Position numbers and translations under genes: made by a program. DNA of 64,000 nucleotides from Eublepharis macularius. Taxonomy: Eukaryota > Chordata > Lepidosauria > Squamata > Eublepharidae. Under the pieces are notes generated by a model. It saw only the letters and a program-made list of their open reading frames with translations, had not been told where the DNA came from and searched no databases. Shown here in pieces: positions 1 to 10,660 of this stretch (position 1 is the stretch's first letter; every line of letters begins with the position of its first letter). The stretch lies in NCBI RefSeq assembly GCF_028583425.1, contig NC_072802.1, positions 18,547,926 through 18,611,925 on the forward strand, in the 5' to 3' direction.

Positions 1-228
1 ATTTACAATGAGTCACACCTAGTAAGGGAGCAAAAAAGAATGGAAAAATTTACTTTTCACTCCAGTATGATTTCATTGCATAAAAGCCAAGAAAACTATA
101 TTCAAAAAAAGGGCCATACTGCCATATTCATGTCAGTGGTGTATGTGTATGATGAAGAAGATGCATTCACACATGCATACTGACATGTCAAGTGTATTTG
201 CCAGGCTTCCAAGTCCATGCAGATGGTA

Positions 229-230
<2 letters not shown>

Positions 231-322
<92 letters not shown>
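231..322. repeat. (GT)n(GA)n compound microsatellite
   Basis: About 34 bases of GT dinucleotides run directly into about 58 bases of GA. The open frames here, with runs of Cys-Val and Arg-Glu, are artefacts of the dinucleotide repeat. Confidence 0.97.
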
Positions 323-325
<3 letters not shown>

Positions 326-671
326 TGTCATTGCAGCCAACTTATTGCAAGCTCTGCTGCAGTTTTCAAGGCAAGGGCCTAACAGAGGTGATTTTCCATT
401 GCCTGCCCCTGCATAGCAACCCTGATCTTCCTTCCTCATCACCCATCCAAGTGCTGACCAAGGGCAACCCTCAATAGCCTTTTTGATCTGATGCGATTGG
501 GCTATCCTGGGGTCTCCAGGTCAGGACCAGATGGTATCATACCACACTTTAAAAGCTCAGGATACATTTAAGACATTTTTAGATTACTCTATGTGCTTCC
601 TTTTGCCAGTTCCCCCCACCCCAACCTCCATATTATTTCTTGCAAAGTTGCAAAATTTGCTTATTTCTATA
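323..671. other. Unannotated intergenic stretch
   Basis: I recognise no gene, RNA or repeat family here. Open frames are short and have no recognisable motif. Confidence 0.5.
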
Positions 672-838
672 CAGGGCTTTTTTTCTGGGAAAAGAGGTGG
701 TGGAACTCAGTGGGTTGCCAGCACAGGGGGCAACTCTTGGCGGGAAGTGGTGCCCTCTCCAGGCTCCACTCCCCCAAATCTCGAGGAATTTCACAACTTG
801 GAGCTGACAGCTCTGCATCCGGGACCTAGCAACTAGGG
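672..838. mobile_element. Chimeric hAT remnant (family A start, family B-like end)
   Basis: It begins with CAGGGCTTTTTTT, the family A terminus, followed by the 'gaggtggtggaactcagtgg' phrase seen in other A copies. After about 750 it changes to family B-like text ('ccaggctccactcccc'). No clear target duplication is visible, so it is probably a broken or recombinant copy. Confidence 0.6.
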
Positions 839-950
839 TTGCCAGTTCCCTATACCCTCCTGGCAGGTTAAGTTGAAAGGTGCTGACTGTCTCAAAGACA
901 GCAAATAAGCTTTAGACCTCAGCGTGGATTTGAATTCCAGAACAGTAGCT

Positions 951-1202
951 GAGAGCCAGTTTGGTGTAGTGGATAAAAGCAGCAGAACTTTAATCTGGAG
1001 AACAGGGTTTGATTAGCCACTCCTCTGCTTGAAGCCAGCTGGGTACCTTGGGTCAGTCACAGCTTCTCAGAGCTCTCTCAATCCCACCCACCTCACAGGG
1101 TGATGGTCGTGAGGCTAATAACACACTGTAAAATCTTCTGAGTGGGCGTTAAATTGTCCTGAAGGGTAGTATATAAATTGAATGTTGTTGTTGTTGTTGT
1201 TG
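951..1202 (+). mobile_element. tRNA-derived squamate SINE, full-length-like
   Basis: The head (gagccagtttggtgtagtgg) carries a tRNA-like A box. It is followed by a B-box-like 'gggtttgatt', a conserved body (agccagctgggtaccttggg), a tail ending 'tgtcctgaagg...tatataaa', and a GTT microsatellite. The layout matches the tRNA-derived SINEs abundant in squamates. Closest relatives in the window are at 6665, 17284, 34511 and 59636. Confidence 0.9.
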
Positions 1203-1204
1203 CA

Positions 1205-1318
1205 AACCAGAAGTCCAGTAGTACCTTAAAGACTAACAACATTTATTCTAGCATCAAGTGAGCTCTGACTCTCAAAGGCTCATGCTGGAAATGTTAGTCT
1301 TTAAGGTGCCCCTTGACC
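1205..1318. repeat. Short inverted copy of the 'AGTCCAGTAGCACC' repeat
   Basis: The left side reads 'agtccagtagtaccttaaag' and the right side reads back 'gttagtctttaaggtgcccc', so the piece folds on itself. It is related to the better preserved copies at 24948, 27786, 32537 and 39374. The hammerhead-like core of those copies is too eroded to recognise here. Confidence 0.55.
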
Positions 1319-2026
1319 TTCTTTTTGTTATGGATTCAAACCGAAGTCTGACACACCAATCACTAGGGTTGTGCAAAACAAAACAAACAAGATAGAAATA
1401 CATCTGAAAATCACTGTTTTATTTCATTAAAGCAGCTTCAAGAACAGTGAACCAAATCCAGGAAACGAAATTATAACCACACTCTCCCACTAAATGTTTG
1501 TGTCTTTTGTTTCAGTTTGGGTCTTACCTTGCTGTGAGGGCAGCATCTTGTTTTGCTTAACGGCATTCGCCGGTTGGATCCCAAGGGGAAAGAGCCCTTA
1601 TGCTATTAATGAACTCTGTTGGCAGGAAGGGGGGATGTGTGCAATGAGCAAGAGTCCCTCTTTTTTTTTTCTGTCACCACCCGGGCAATGGCATAGTCTC
1701 CCTGCCAGTTGGGTCCTTGCAAAAGGAGACCCTACCCTGCCTATCGGCTTTGGAAACATTTGGAAGGAGGATTGTTCAATCACAGGATGCTATTCTAAAA
1801 ACACTTCCCTGTGAGTAAGCAGTATTGAATGACATGGGACTCCCATCTTAGTAGACCTGTCTAGGATTGCTTCCTTTCCCCATCCTGCAAGCCATTCGAC
1901 TACTCTGCCCTTTCTAAAACAATCCTGCCTGCCCACAGCAAAAGGAAAACTTATGGAAAAAACACAGGTCTTTCTAGGCAAGAGGCAGGATTACGTTTCT
2001 TGTCTGCACTTGGGCAATGGAGATTG
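1319..2026. other. Unannotated intergenic stretch
   Basis: No gene or repeat family is recognised. Open frames reach about 106 codons, which is not unusual for chance. Confidence 0.5.
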
Positions 2027-2034
2027 GTGGCAAT

Positions 2035-2441
2035 CAGGGGTCATTTCGCAGAAAAAGAGCTGGAGGAACTCATTAGCATAACTCAATAGCATATGCCATG
2101 CCTCTTGCCATTGCTGGAAGTGTGTCATTAGTATAACTGATCTGCATATGCCACACTAACTGATATCACCTGTTCTGCCTGTTTTGGATCCAATCCTGGC
2201 CATTCAGGGCCAAAATTGGACCCAAAATGGCAAAAAGGGGCTGAAAATGGCTGAAAAGTGGCCCAAAATGGTCATGGTCAGGCTACTCATGAGTGGGAGA
2301 GTGATCCACCACCTGTCAGAGGCCCAATACAGGCTGAAATAGGCCCAAAATGGCCGAGAGTCAGGTGGGCAGGGCCACCTGACCTCTTTGGGGAACTGCC
2401 GGAACTACATTCCTGTGCGTTCCCCCTCGAAATGAGCCCTG
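2035..2441 (+). mobile_element. Non-autonomous hAT, family E, with intact 8-bp target duplication
   Basis: The ends are CAGGGGTCATTTCG and CGAAATGAGCCCTG, a near-perfect terminal inverted repeat. The flanks are GTGGCAAT at 2027-2034 and again at 2442-2449. An 8-bp duplication is the hAT hallmark. The interior is rich in repeated 'ccaaaatggcc' words and codes for nothing. Other copies lie at 13921 (reverse) and 49379. Confidence 0.9.
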
Positions 2442-2449
2442 GTGGCAAT

Positions 2450-3727
2450 TAATGTAAGATCTCCCCTTCATCATGGGAACAATACTGCAAAGCACAAGGA
2501 AACATGGCACCAACAGAAAACAGCATGATGCAAAGGTAATCATTTACTGGCACTATAGAAAAAGAAAAAAAGTCAACATAAACCAGGATTGTTTTTAATG
2601 CTGCCACCCCATCCCCACTACCCCTTTCCCAGCTAGTTTCCCACCATAGTGTGCATCTGCCAACACTTGCCTTCTTCAGGGTCGATGATTGTGTGAGTGT
2701 AACTGAGGAAAAACTTGGTGGGCTGATGGTTTAGAGGGAGGATTCTGTTCTGTGCCATTTTGGTGCTGTTAAGTGCAAAAACAGCTGCCCAAAGGGCCTG
2801 GAAGCCCCCAATGCAAAGAACGGGGCTGAAATTCATGACAACGTGAGAAACCAAATGGATTTGATCTGAGCCAGATGGCCCCATCTGAAAAAAACTAATA
2901 ACAGTACTTAGTTCCTTCAGAAACCCTAGATCTGAAATGGAAAGAAAAACTTTTTCAATGCACACTGCCAATAACTGCTGCACCACAGTGCCTCTCACCT
3001 ACCGCCATACCCCCTTTTGCTCTTAAAATTGACCCTCTTCTACTTTAAATGTGATTGGGTCACAGTTGGATTTACATGCACCACTATTCTGTCACTGCAT
3101 GTTGTTCAAAGCCTGCAGTAGTTACAGTTACTTTTTTATTGGATTCTGCCTTTTTATTGTCTATAATATTCAAGGCAGCATGCATGTGACAAAAGTTACT
3201 GAAAATGACAAATGAGCAAAATAAATCAAAATGACAATAGAAAAAAATGGCAATAGAAAGTATCAGTCAAAGACCTGATGGAAACGTGATATTGGGGAGC
3301 AAGAAGAACACAATCATGTGAAATGGCTTGTACTTGTTGTCCCATTAAACTGGGCCCAGAGCTGCTGTACCTGCAACACACATGAGCATGCCTTCGATTC
3401 TAGCATTGTGCTGTTGTGTTAATATTGCACACAAAAGAGAACAATGAACATGAAATGATGCACATGGGTAATGTCATTTACACAAGTCTGTCTGCTTACA
3501 TGGCATTTCAATTAGGCTTTAAAAAGCAGCCAAATGATAGAATCCGGAGGTCACAGAATGGGCTGTACCATGTAAAATTAGAGTTGACATTAATGCTCCC
3601 CTGTTAAAAAATCTTCCTACAAATGAGAAAAAAATTATCACATGGTGAGGGAAGGTTTTGGCCTATCTTGTTCCCTGCTGTACTAGTTTTCTACTTGCAG
3701 GGAGATTTTCCCATATAGGCACATTCA
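2450..3727. other. Unannotated intergenic stretch
   Basis: This is AT-rich sequence with no recognised repeat. The 121-codon open frame on the minus strand at 2633-2998 has no motif I recognise and no coding signature. Confidence 0.5.
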
Positions 3728-4145
3728 AAAATCTTATCTATTGAAGGCATTTTTATCCTGCTCTCTATCAAGTGGCTCAAGGTGGTGTTAGGATTGCCAG
3801 CTCCAGCTTAGGAAATTCCTAGAGATTTTGGAGTGGAGTCTGGGGTGGGGCCTCAGCAGGTTATAATGCCATAAAGTCCACCCTCCAAAGCAGCCATTTT
3901 CTTCCAGAGAACTGATCCATGTAGTCTGGAGAATAATAGTAACTCTGGGAGAGCTCTAGACCCCACCAAGACACTGGCAACCCTCGGTGGTGTGCATGAT
4001 TTTCTCTTCTACATTTGATCCTCAAACAGCCCTGTGAGGGAGGTTAGACTAAGAGAGAATGACTGGCCCAAAGACACCTCATGAGCTTCAAGCTAGAGTG
4101 GGATTTTGAACATGAATCTTCCACACAAACCACTTCATCATGCTG
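3728..4145 (-). mobile_element. tRNA-type SINE split by a family B hAT
   Basis: The tail half is before 3788 ('ttatcctgctctctatcaag') and the body resumes at 3994 ('cagccctgtgagggaggtta', 'tggcccaaagacacc'). The two parts read continuously once the insertion and one copy of GGTGGTGT are removed, so the SINE is the older of the two. Confidence 0.75.
3789..3985 (+). mobile_element. Non-autonomous hAT, family B, inserted in a SINE
   Basis: It starts TAGGATTGCCAGC and ends near CTGGCAACCCTC. Perfect 8-bp duplications GGTGGTGT lie at 3781-3788 and 3986-3993. This copy establishes that the very common squamate 'GGTTGCCA...TGGCAACC' repeat is a hAT-type element. The internal text about Ala/Met-rich 'ggtataatgccat' and 'cagccattttc' is shared by all B copies. 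Confidence 0.9.
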
Positions 4146-4525
4146 AAATTCCAAAAAGGGGAATCTGAAATGTTACCTGGGGCCTCTGTTAACTCATTGC
4201 ACAACTGCTGTGTCCTCAAAATGCTCAGACCTGCAGCGTGGAGGAATGTTCACTATTTGATAACGTGGACTGATTCACTCATTCCACAGTCAAGTATTTC
4301 TCATTGTTAGATGTTTTCCACATAAGGTCGCTTCACAATACGATTCTCCCCAGCCAACCTTTTGAAGAAAAATTGAAGAAGAGATTTCCAGGTCTAAACA
4401 GCAGAGAGGAGGAATTCAAAACCCACACATTCCCAAATAGAGTTGCCAACCTTCAGTGAGGCCTATCAATTTCCTAGAATTAAAACCGATCTACAGACTA
4501 CCAGTGCAATTGCAATGGTGTTGAT

Positions 4526-4929
4526 TAGAGATGGGCACGAACCGGGAAAAAAACGAACCGGGTGGTTTGTGGTTCATCGTGTTTCACAAACCACGAACTT
4601 TCATGGACCTGCCCTGGTTCACAAACCGGTTTGTTTGGTTTGTGAACACATCACTTCTGGGTCAGCAAATCGTCACTTCCGGGTCAGCGGATGGTCACTT
4701 CTGGGTCAGCAGAAGGTCTGCAAAAAGCCCACCCTCTATTGTCTAGGAAACTGATTGATTGGCACCATGATGTCTGCAGTGACGAACCAAAAAATGAACC
4801 AAATGAACCAATCTAAAGTTCGTGGTGGTTCGTCAGAAATGGACTCTGTCAAACTGCCAGTTCGCGAATCACGAACCAGCCCAGTTCGTGTCGAACTTTG
4901 GTTCATATTTTGGTTTATGCCCATCTCTA
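4526..4929. mobile_element. Palindromic hAT-like element, family F
   Basis: The ends are TAGAGATGGGCACGAACC and, reversed, GGTTTATGCCCATCTCTA. Much of the interior consists of degenerate 'ggttcgtggttcg' and 'gaaccacgaacc' words, so large parts of the element can pair with each other. Flanking octamers (gtgttgat/gcgcttat) agree at only 5 of 8 bases. The longer copy at 45103 gives better evidence of an 8-bp duplication. Confidence 0.8.
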
Positions 4930-4937
4930 GCGCTTAT

Positions 4938-6664
4938 ACATTCCTTCTGGACATTCAATGGAGGAAAACAGCAAAATACAGCCCTCTGAAGGGCACAGGC
5001 AGCATAGCATGTGCATCAGAGTCTGTAGCAACCCTGGCATCATCCACCAATCAGACAGTGGCAGCCAAAGACAATGCACACAGTGGCACACAAGAGCGGC
5101 ACACACAGCTGCAGCCAATCACCAGCCATTGATCTGGCCTTTGATGCAATTTCAAACAACACCTGACCCAGCAACAGCAAAACCCCAACAGAGGCATGTC
5201 ACCCAACCACCTTCCTGCCCATAGGGGACAGACACCTATGCAGCAGACAAGAGGTCCTTCACGGGCAAGGGCCTAATGGGCAGCAAAAGTGCTGACCAGC
5301 CTCAACCACCCCTGCTCTAATCCACATGGCCTCCTCCCCAGAAAAGTAAAAATTTAAAAAAGACAGAGGGTGGCCTCAAACTCACAGCCCCCCACACCAA
5401 AGACCACAAACCTAACCACTGGGCCAAGACAGAAGGGTCAAAGGGGGCATGCCAGCAGGCACTGGATAACCCAATGAGTCCCTAGAGTCACCACCAGCCT
5501 CATGGGGCCAGGCAGCTAATATTGTATGGACAGCCATGGCTTAGTGGGAAGGCACTGGGATACTGTGGCCAGGACTCCTAGTCCAGTCTTCGTGCAGAAG
5601 CAAGAGACAGGCAAAACCCCCAGAGGTGGCATTTTGCCCCTGCAAACTGCTAAAGGAGGGGAATGGAATGGCCCAGCTGATGGGCCGCTATGAAGACTCA
5701 TTATTTTGGCCTTGATTATGCTCCAGAACACCACCCCCCACCCCAGCTGCACCCATGGAAGCACCCCCCTTGCATCCACTGTGGATTCCCAGGCGCTGCA
5801 TCAACAAGCTGCATGGCTTATCAGACGCCAGGAGTGCTATGGGAGAGCATGGGACCCAGGGACCCCTCCCTTCCCAGAGCAGCCACACATCCCACTGACC
5901 ACCCACCAGCCCATTCCCTGCACCTGGCAGCCAGCAGAATGGGGGGGGGGAGCTAAGTGGGGGATCAGCCTCCAAGGTGCTACTGGACCCCTGATATGTG
6001 TGGCAACTGAACAAAACAGAAGTCCAGAGGCACCAGAAAAACCAACCAAAACCGTGCCAGCATGGGCATCCTTGAGTCAGAGCTGAATGTGAGAAGGGGC
6101 TGCCCTGGCGGAAATCACAAATGGGCGAGGAGGTGGGGCTGAGAGGGGCATGGAGCAAATCTCATCCAGTCACAAATGAACACACAGCGACAGAGCTGTA
6201 GCACACCCCAGGCTTCACTGAACTGCAAATCATTAAGAGGCCTGATTAATTAGGTTGCCAGCTACCCATGCCCAGTATGGCACCTGTGTCTTTGAAAGCT
6301 GCTCCCAGGGGCCATGGGGAGACAAGCTGAGCCATCCTTAGCACAGCATGCATCTGAGTGAGGTGGACTTCCAGGTCCAAGTGGGCATGGCAGAGATCTC
6401 GGAGAAAGAGTCCCATGCTGTGCACCCTGTCAACTAAACCAGGGGGTGCCCTGGCTGGGTTTTATGTAGGGCTGGAAGTGACTGCGATTGGGTGCAAGGG
6501 AGGGGGTTGGCCACTGATGGGGGGGGGTAATTGGTTGCAGCTATAGTGGCATCTTGTGCTTGTCCCGGGCTTTTGGGCAAGGCTGTGCCTATGGGGGGTG
6601 GGGGGTGCTTGACCATTTCAGCTGCATGGGTGCCTATCGTCTACATCATGGGTTTTTCTGCCAT
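4938..6664. other. Intergenic stretch with weak repeat hints
   Basis: No gene is supported. A tRNA-like segment on the minus strand near 5370-5440 (A-box-like 'ggcccagtggttagg') may be an old SINE head. The 5700-6160 part is GC-rich and holds overlapping open frames on both strands that lack recognisable domains. A G-run at 5941-5950 is simple sequence. Confidence 0.4.
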
Positions 6665-6900
6665 AACAACAACAACAACAACATTTGATTTATATACAGC
6701 CCTTCAGGGCAACTGAACGCCCACTCAGAGTGGTTTACAACGTGTGTTATTATTATCCCCACAATAACGAACACCCTGTGAGGTGGGTGGGGCTGAGAGA
6801 GCTCCAAGAAGCTTTGACTGACCCAAGGTCACCCAGCTGGCTTCAAGTGGAGGAGTGGGGAATCAAACCTGGTTCCCACTACACCAAACTGGCTCTCATA
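6665..6900 (-). mobile_element. tRNA-derived SINE
   Basis: Reverse copy of the SINE at 951. It begins with an AAC microsatellite (tail side), then 'atttgatttatatacagccc', and closes with 'acaccaaactggctctca', the complement of the tRNA-like head. Confidence 0.92.
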
Positions 6901-7125
6901 ACTGTCCATTGCTGTTGGGAGGCATTCCTGGGCTGGGGTAGCTTAGGGAAGCAGTGAACTCGAGATACACTCCCTGGCCTGCCCAGAGCCATGCCAACTC
7001 AGGGATTTACATCAGCAGCCTGCCAACGGGTGGCCATAGCATAGCAGTGCTAGTGTCTGGGATCAATCTGGCGGTGCTGGAGTGCTGCACTGGCACAATG
7101 CCTGCTAAGCAGTTGTATTTCAGAA

Positions 7126-7360
7126 ATGTATTTATTTACTTCATTTCTACCCCAGCTTTCTCCCCAATTATGTAAGCCGCAGTGTGGCTTACATAATTCT
7201 CTCCTCCATTTTATCCTCTCAACAACCCTGTGAGGTAGGTTAGGCTGAGAGGTGTCATTGGCCCAAAGTCATCTAGCAAATTTCCATGGCAGAGCAAGGA
7301 TTCAAACTTGGTTCTCCCAGAGCCTAATGCAACACAGAAACTACTGCACACACTGGTTTA
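7126..7360 (-). mobile_element. tRNA-derived SINE, second subfamily
   Basis: The tail 'tatttatttacttcatttc' is followed by 'caaccctgtgaggtaggtta', 'ggcccaaagtcatc' and 'attcaaacttggttctccca'. The body differs from the 951 type but has the same tRNA-like order on the minus strand. Confidence 0.8.
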
Positions 7361-7384
7361 ACTACTAGTTGGCTCCTTAAACAG

Positions 7385-8075
7385 TATACAGAGATCAGTT
7401 CCCCTGAAGATAATTGATGCTTTGAAGAGCAGGCCCTATGGCATTATATCATCATGGCCTTGGTCCAGCATACCTACAGGACTGCCTCCCTATGTTCCTC
7501 CACAGCAACTTCGCTTATCTGAACAGGGTCTCGTGCAGGTGCCACGCTGCACATGGGCGAAATCAACAGCAGCCTGTGCACGGGTTTTCTCGGTGATGGC
7601 CCTTACCCTGTGGAACAGCCTGCCTGAGGAAGTCAGGAAAGCCCCCACTCTCCTGGCTTTCCGCAAACGATGCAAAACTGAATTATTCAAAATGGTTTTT
7701 TACTCAGATCAGACAACTGTATTGTAGGCAGAGAGTCCCAGATGCTTCGCTAATGAGTTAGGGACCGTAGATGTCACCACTATGTTGCCTTACGTACTAT
7801 CTGTTGCTTTAATTACATGTACTTAAGAGCTACCTGTGCTTCATGTTGTCTAACATCAGCTCAAGAATTGCTTATGTTCTGTTTCAGCATCTCTTTGACT
7901 CTGTAATGGATTCTTGCTAATGCTATGACTTTGTAAACTTGTATTTATTTACCCTATGGCATTAATTATGGTAATATCCTTGATATCCTTGATATTGACT
8001 GTACTAATCTCACACTGTGTAATTTGCCTTGGGTTTCAGTGAGAAAGGCGGACTATAAATGACATAAATAAATGG
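7385..8075 (+). mobile_element. LINE 3' fragment with reverse-transcriptase C-terminal domain
   Basis: An open frame at 7422-7727 (101 codons) contains 'ARVFSVMALTLWNSLPEEVR' followed by 'LLAFRKRCKTELFK'. This is the typical end of the ORF2 product of L2/CR1-like non-LTR elements (WNSLP...FK..LKT.LF). The 3' untranslated part follows and ends 'gtgagaaaggcggactataa' with an AAATAAAT-type tail at about 8075. The copy is truncated at its 5' side. The clade is inferred from the C-terminal motif only. Confidence 0.75.
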
Positions 8076-8084
8076 TCCCTGCTT

Positions 8085-8152
8085 TCCCCAGGCTCCATCT
8101 CCAGATTTCCAGGAATTTTCCAACCCAGAGTTGGACATCCTACCCCATAGTG
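8085..8152. mobile_element. Family B hAT fragment
   Basis: It contains 'ccaggctccatctccagatt', 'tccaggaattttccaaccc' and 'gagttgg', all part of the family B body. Both ends are lost. Confidence 0.55.
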
Positions 8153-8271
8153 GGGTCACACTCCCTTAGCCTGCTGAAATGGTGCCCCTAAATGAATCCA
8201 CATAATGGCCTCCAAAGGAACAAACTACGACCAGACCAACTAGAAGGATTCTTGACAACAGTATGATCGAG

Positions 8272-8470
8272 TAGGTCATATTGTAGCACAGTGGTTAAGT
8301 GGCTGGGTTGCGAATCAGCACTCTGCTGGTTTGAATCCCACTACTGCCATGAGCTCTGCAAGTGGCCTTGGGTAAGCCACTCCTCTCAACCGTAGCTCCC
8401 CGGCTCTGTTGTGGGGATAATGATAACACGGACTTGTTCAGGACTCTGAGACCTTAATAAGACCATTATA
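8272..8470 (+). mobile_element. tRNA-derived SINE, third subfamily
   Basis: The head 'gtagcacagtggttaagtgg' is followed by a B-box-like 'ggtttgaatccc', then 'ccttgggtaagccactcctc'. The related copy at 40864 is in reverse orientation. Confidence 0.75.
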
Positions 8471-8475
8471 AGAGC

Positions 8476-9735
8476 ATCCAAGTCAAGTTTGCTCCCTTGC
8501 ACCCAGAAAAGAAATGCTAATTCCAAGCAATCCTGTTTTCTTACAGTCCCACCAGCAGACAATTAGCACAAGGACTCTTTTGATGTTACATCCATATAAA
8601 CTGGGAACCCACATGTAGTTGGTGGTGGGCTCCTTGTTCATGAGGCTGTAACACCCAAAGAGGGCTACTGACAGCAAGAAAATGTAATTAATGAGGTGAC
8701 CCTTGCAAGAAGTGACGAGCATGAAACTCAATGCTATGCCAGCAGGGATCTGCGGATCAGGACCCCTGACGTTGCCTCTTGTCTCCCACGGAAGCATTCT
8801 AAAAAGGCAAACGCAATGTGGAAGCCAAGATTGATTTGTAACAGGACACAGAATTTTTGGTTTGGTACAAAACATTTATGTAAACAATACCCATAACTCG
8901 TATTGCGGGTTTTAATCAGATCGGGACCCATTTGAAATCCTGGATGCACAGAATGCAGCCGAGCCATCGTAGCCACTATCTATCTTGTATTAATACATCC
9001 AGGAAATAAAAGCTAGCACTGAGCAAACAATCATTTTAAAATGGTCCCGTGACCTCATCCTCAACTGGAAAAAAAGGACCTTGGTTTCTTGGAATGGAAT
9101 ATAGCCAAGGACAAACCACAAAGGTCAACAGTAACAAAAAGAAAGCAGAACTTCAAAAACATAGGTTAGAATTTGATCCCAATTGCCAGGTACTCCCTTA
9201 CAGTAATCCCCAGAGTTTTACCAGGATGTATCAGAGTGTCGGGTTTCTCTAGTTCTCGGGTTTTCAGTGCTAAGTCTAGAACATGCAAAGACAAAATAGA
9301 AAAGACAATGTCTCAGAGCCTGTGCAGAATGTCTTTCCCTCAGAGCTGGGTAGTTGTTGGCCATCTGAGACACTTCCGGGATAATAAAGTCTTCATTACA
9401 AATCTTGGCCTCCGAGCAAGTTTGTCCTTTAGCACCATTGTCTTTTAAAAACTTCTTTTGCTGGTTAATCCTAAAGATGCCACTGAAGAAACAAACATGT
9501 CATTACTGTCACAGAATCATTGTTAAGAGAGCTGGTAGAAACCCAAGGGTGAAGATACAAAGTTGTTTGTTTGTTTTAAGTTCATTCTCCAACACGGAGT
9601 ACACATATGCAAAGCCATCCATCCCAAAATGTCTCTCCTGGACCAATCCATATTTTCCTGCTCATCAAACAGTCAAAAGTGTTCTCAGTCATAGATGTTT
9701 CCCCTTGAACAAATGCCCAAGTCCCCATCTTCTGC
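8476..9735. other. 3' flank of the syntaxin gene
   Basis: This stretch lies directly downstream of the minus-strand syntaxin stop codon, so part of it is presumably 3' UTR. I see no AATAAA on the minus strand between 9000 and 9735. No repeat family is recognised here, unlike most of the left 51 kb. The 130-codon open frame at 8483-8875 on the minus strand is judged chance. Confidence 0.45.
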
Positions 9736-10635
9736 TCACCGCACCACACTTGGAGTTGCCATGCATGATAAGCAAGTGCAACAGGCACAGACGCCCAGCA
9801 GCGCAGACAATGCAGCAGAAAACCGGGATTGCCGCTCATATTTGAGGGCTTTTTTGACCTCCTCGTTCGACTGAGAGATGTAGTCGAGGGTGTGCAAGAC
9901 GTTGTACTCAATGCTGTTCATGGTCTCCTGCTGTTCCGCCACCAAGACCTCCATGTGTAGGAAAAGAGAATAAAGCTCGGTAATCTGAGCTTCCAAGTCA
10001 AGCAGCTGTTGGTGGCGCACTTGAGCCATGGCCAGATGTTGCTTGGCTTTGAGCACATCGAGGTCTTGTCCGACAATGCGTGGCGCCATCGGGCTCTCCA
10101 CTAGTTGCTTGATGTCCTCTTCCCGCAGACTCAAGCCTGCCAGCTCGGTTTGTCTCCTGATCTGCTCCTTCAGCTTCTCCACATATTGGGTCTCCTTAGC
10201 ATAATGGCCCGTGATGATGTCGCGATAGCGGCCAATGAGGACTGAGAGCTGGTTGTGACGGATGCGGCTGATGGCCAACCGCTGTTCACCGCCCTTGGCT
10301 AGGGTCTCCTGGATGCTGTTGAGTTTGGGCTGGATGATTTTGGCCTCCTTGGTGAAAGAGTTTTTTATCTGGCTCAGCTCCTTTTTCTCTGTGCAAATGC
10401 TTTCCTCGGTGGTACAGCAGAGCACCTGCTGCTGCTTCTTGTCAATGTTCTCGGATAATTCCTCCAGCTTATCCAAAGCCACGGAGAGGCTGGTGATCTC
10501 CTCGAAGACTTTGATCATGGGATTGCTCTCTTCCTCTTTGAAAACAGGGTTATCAAAGGAGAACGTCTCATCCAGATCAAATGAGTCCCCATCTTCGTTA
10601 ACTCGGTTCCTCAGCTCCTCCAGTCTGTCCTTCAT
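9736..10635 (-). CDS. Syntaxin-11-like t-SNARE (299 aa, single coding exon)
   Basis: This is an intact frame of 299 codons with no internal stop. The protein begins MKDRLEEL, the same opening as syntaxin-11 and syntaxin-19. Residues about 38-155 form helical segments matching the Habc regulatory domain, with a linker at about 160-195. Residues about 201-265 are a Qa-SNARE motif, with the ionic zero-layer glutamine at Q235 (LVAEQ; LVESQ in syntaxin-1). There is no transmembrane helix. The tail has cysteines at 283, 285, 286, 288 and 291, the kind of cluster palmitoylated in syntaxin-11, and then a short ATPSVVR end. Syntaxin-11 also has all its coding sequence in one exon. The start was set at the ATG at 10633-10635 because an acceptor lies 18 bases upstream; the frame stays open further but would read through that acceptor. 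The family role is membrane fusion in exocytosis. Identity outside the SNARE motif looks low, so this may be a paralogue rather than STX11 itself. In human, STX11 is not next to PHIP. Confidence 0.85.
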   Translation of the reverse strand: MKDRLEELRNRVNEDGDSFDLDETFSFDNPVFKEEESNPMIKVFEEITSLSVALDKLEELSENIDKKQQQVLCCTTEESICTEKKELSQIKNSFTKEAKIIQPKLNSIQETLAKGGEQRLAISRIRHNQLSVLIGRYRDIITGHYAKETQYVEKLKEQIRRQTELAGLSLREEDIKQLVESPMAPRIVGQDLDVLKAKQHLAMAQVRHQQLLDLEAQITELYSLFLHMEVLVAEQQETMNSIEYNVLHTLDYISQSNEEVKKALKYERQSRFSAALSALLGVCACCTCLSCMATPSVVR

Positions 10636-10660
10636 ATTCGGCTCCCCTTGAAACTGGAAA
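10636..10660 (-). promoter_or_regulatory. 3' splice site and short 5' UTR of the syntaxin exon
   Basis: On the minus strand a pyrimidine-rich run (tgcctcttcttccacc) leads to TTTCCAG, with the AG at 10654-10655. The exon would then begin at 10653 and leave 18 untranslated bases before the ATG. This implies at least one upstream non-coding exon at higher coordinates, which I could not locate. Not confirmed by transcript data. Confidence 0.6.

Noticed and set aside
143-477. Open frames of 79-86 codons over the GT/GA microsatellite
   Set aside because: Dinucleotide repeats give stop-free frames automatically; the peptides are Cys-Val, Arg-Glu, Ser-Leu or His-Thr runs.
951-1030. tRNA gene
   Set aside because: A- and B-box-like words are present in this and the other SINE heads, but no cloverleaf with paired acceptor stem is formed; they are SINEs.
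8483-8875. 130-codon minus-strand frame with hydrophobic stretches downstream of the syntaxin gene
   Set aside because: No recognised domain, no splice or start context, and frames of this length are expected by chance in 64 kb on both strands.
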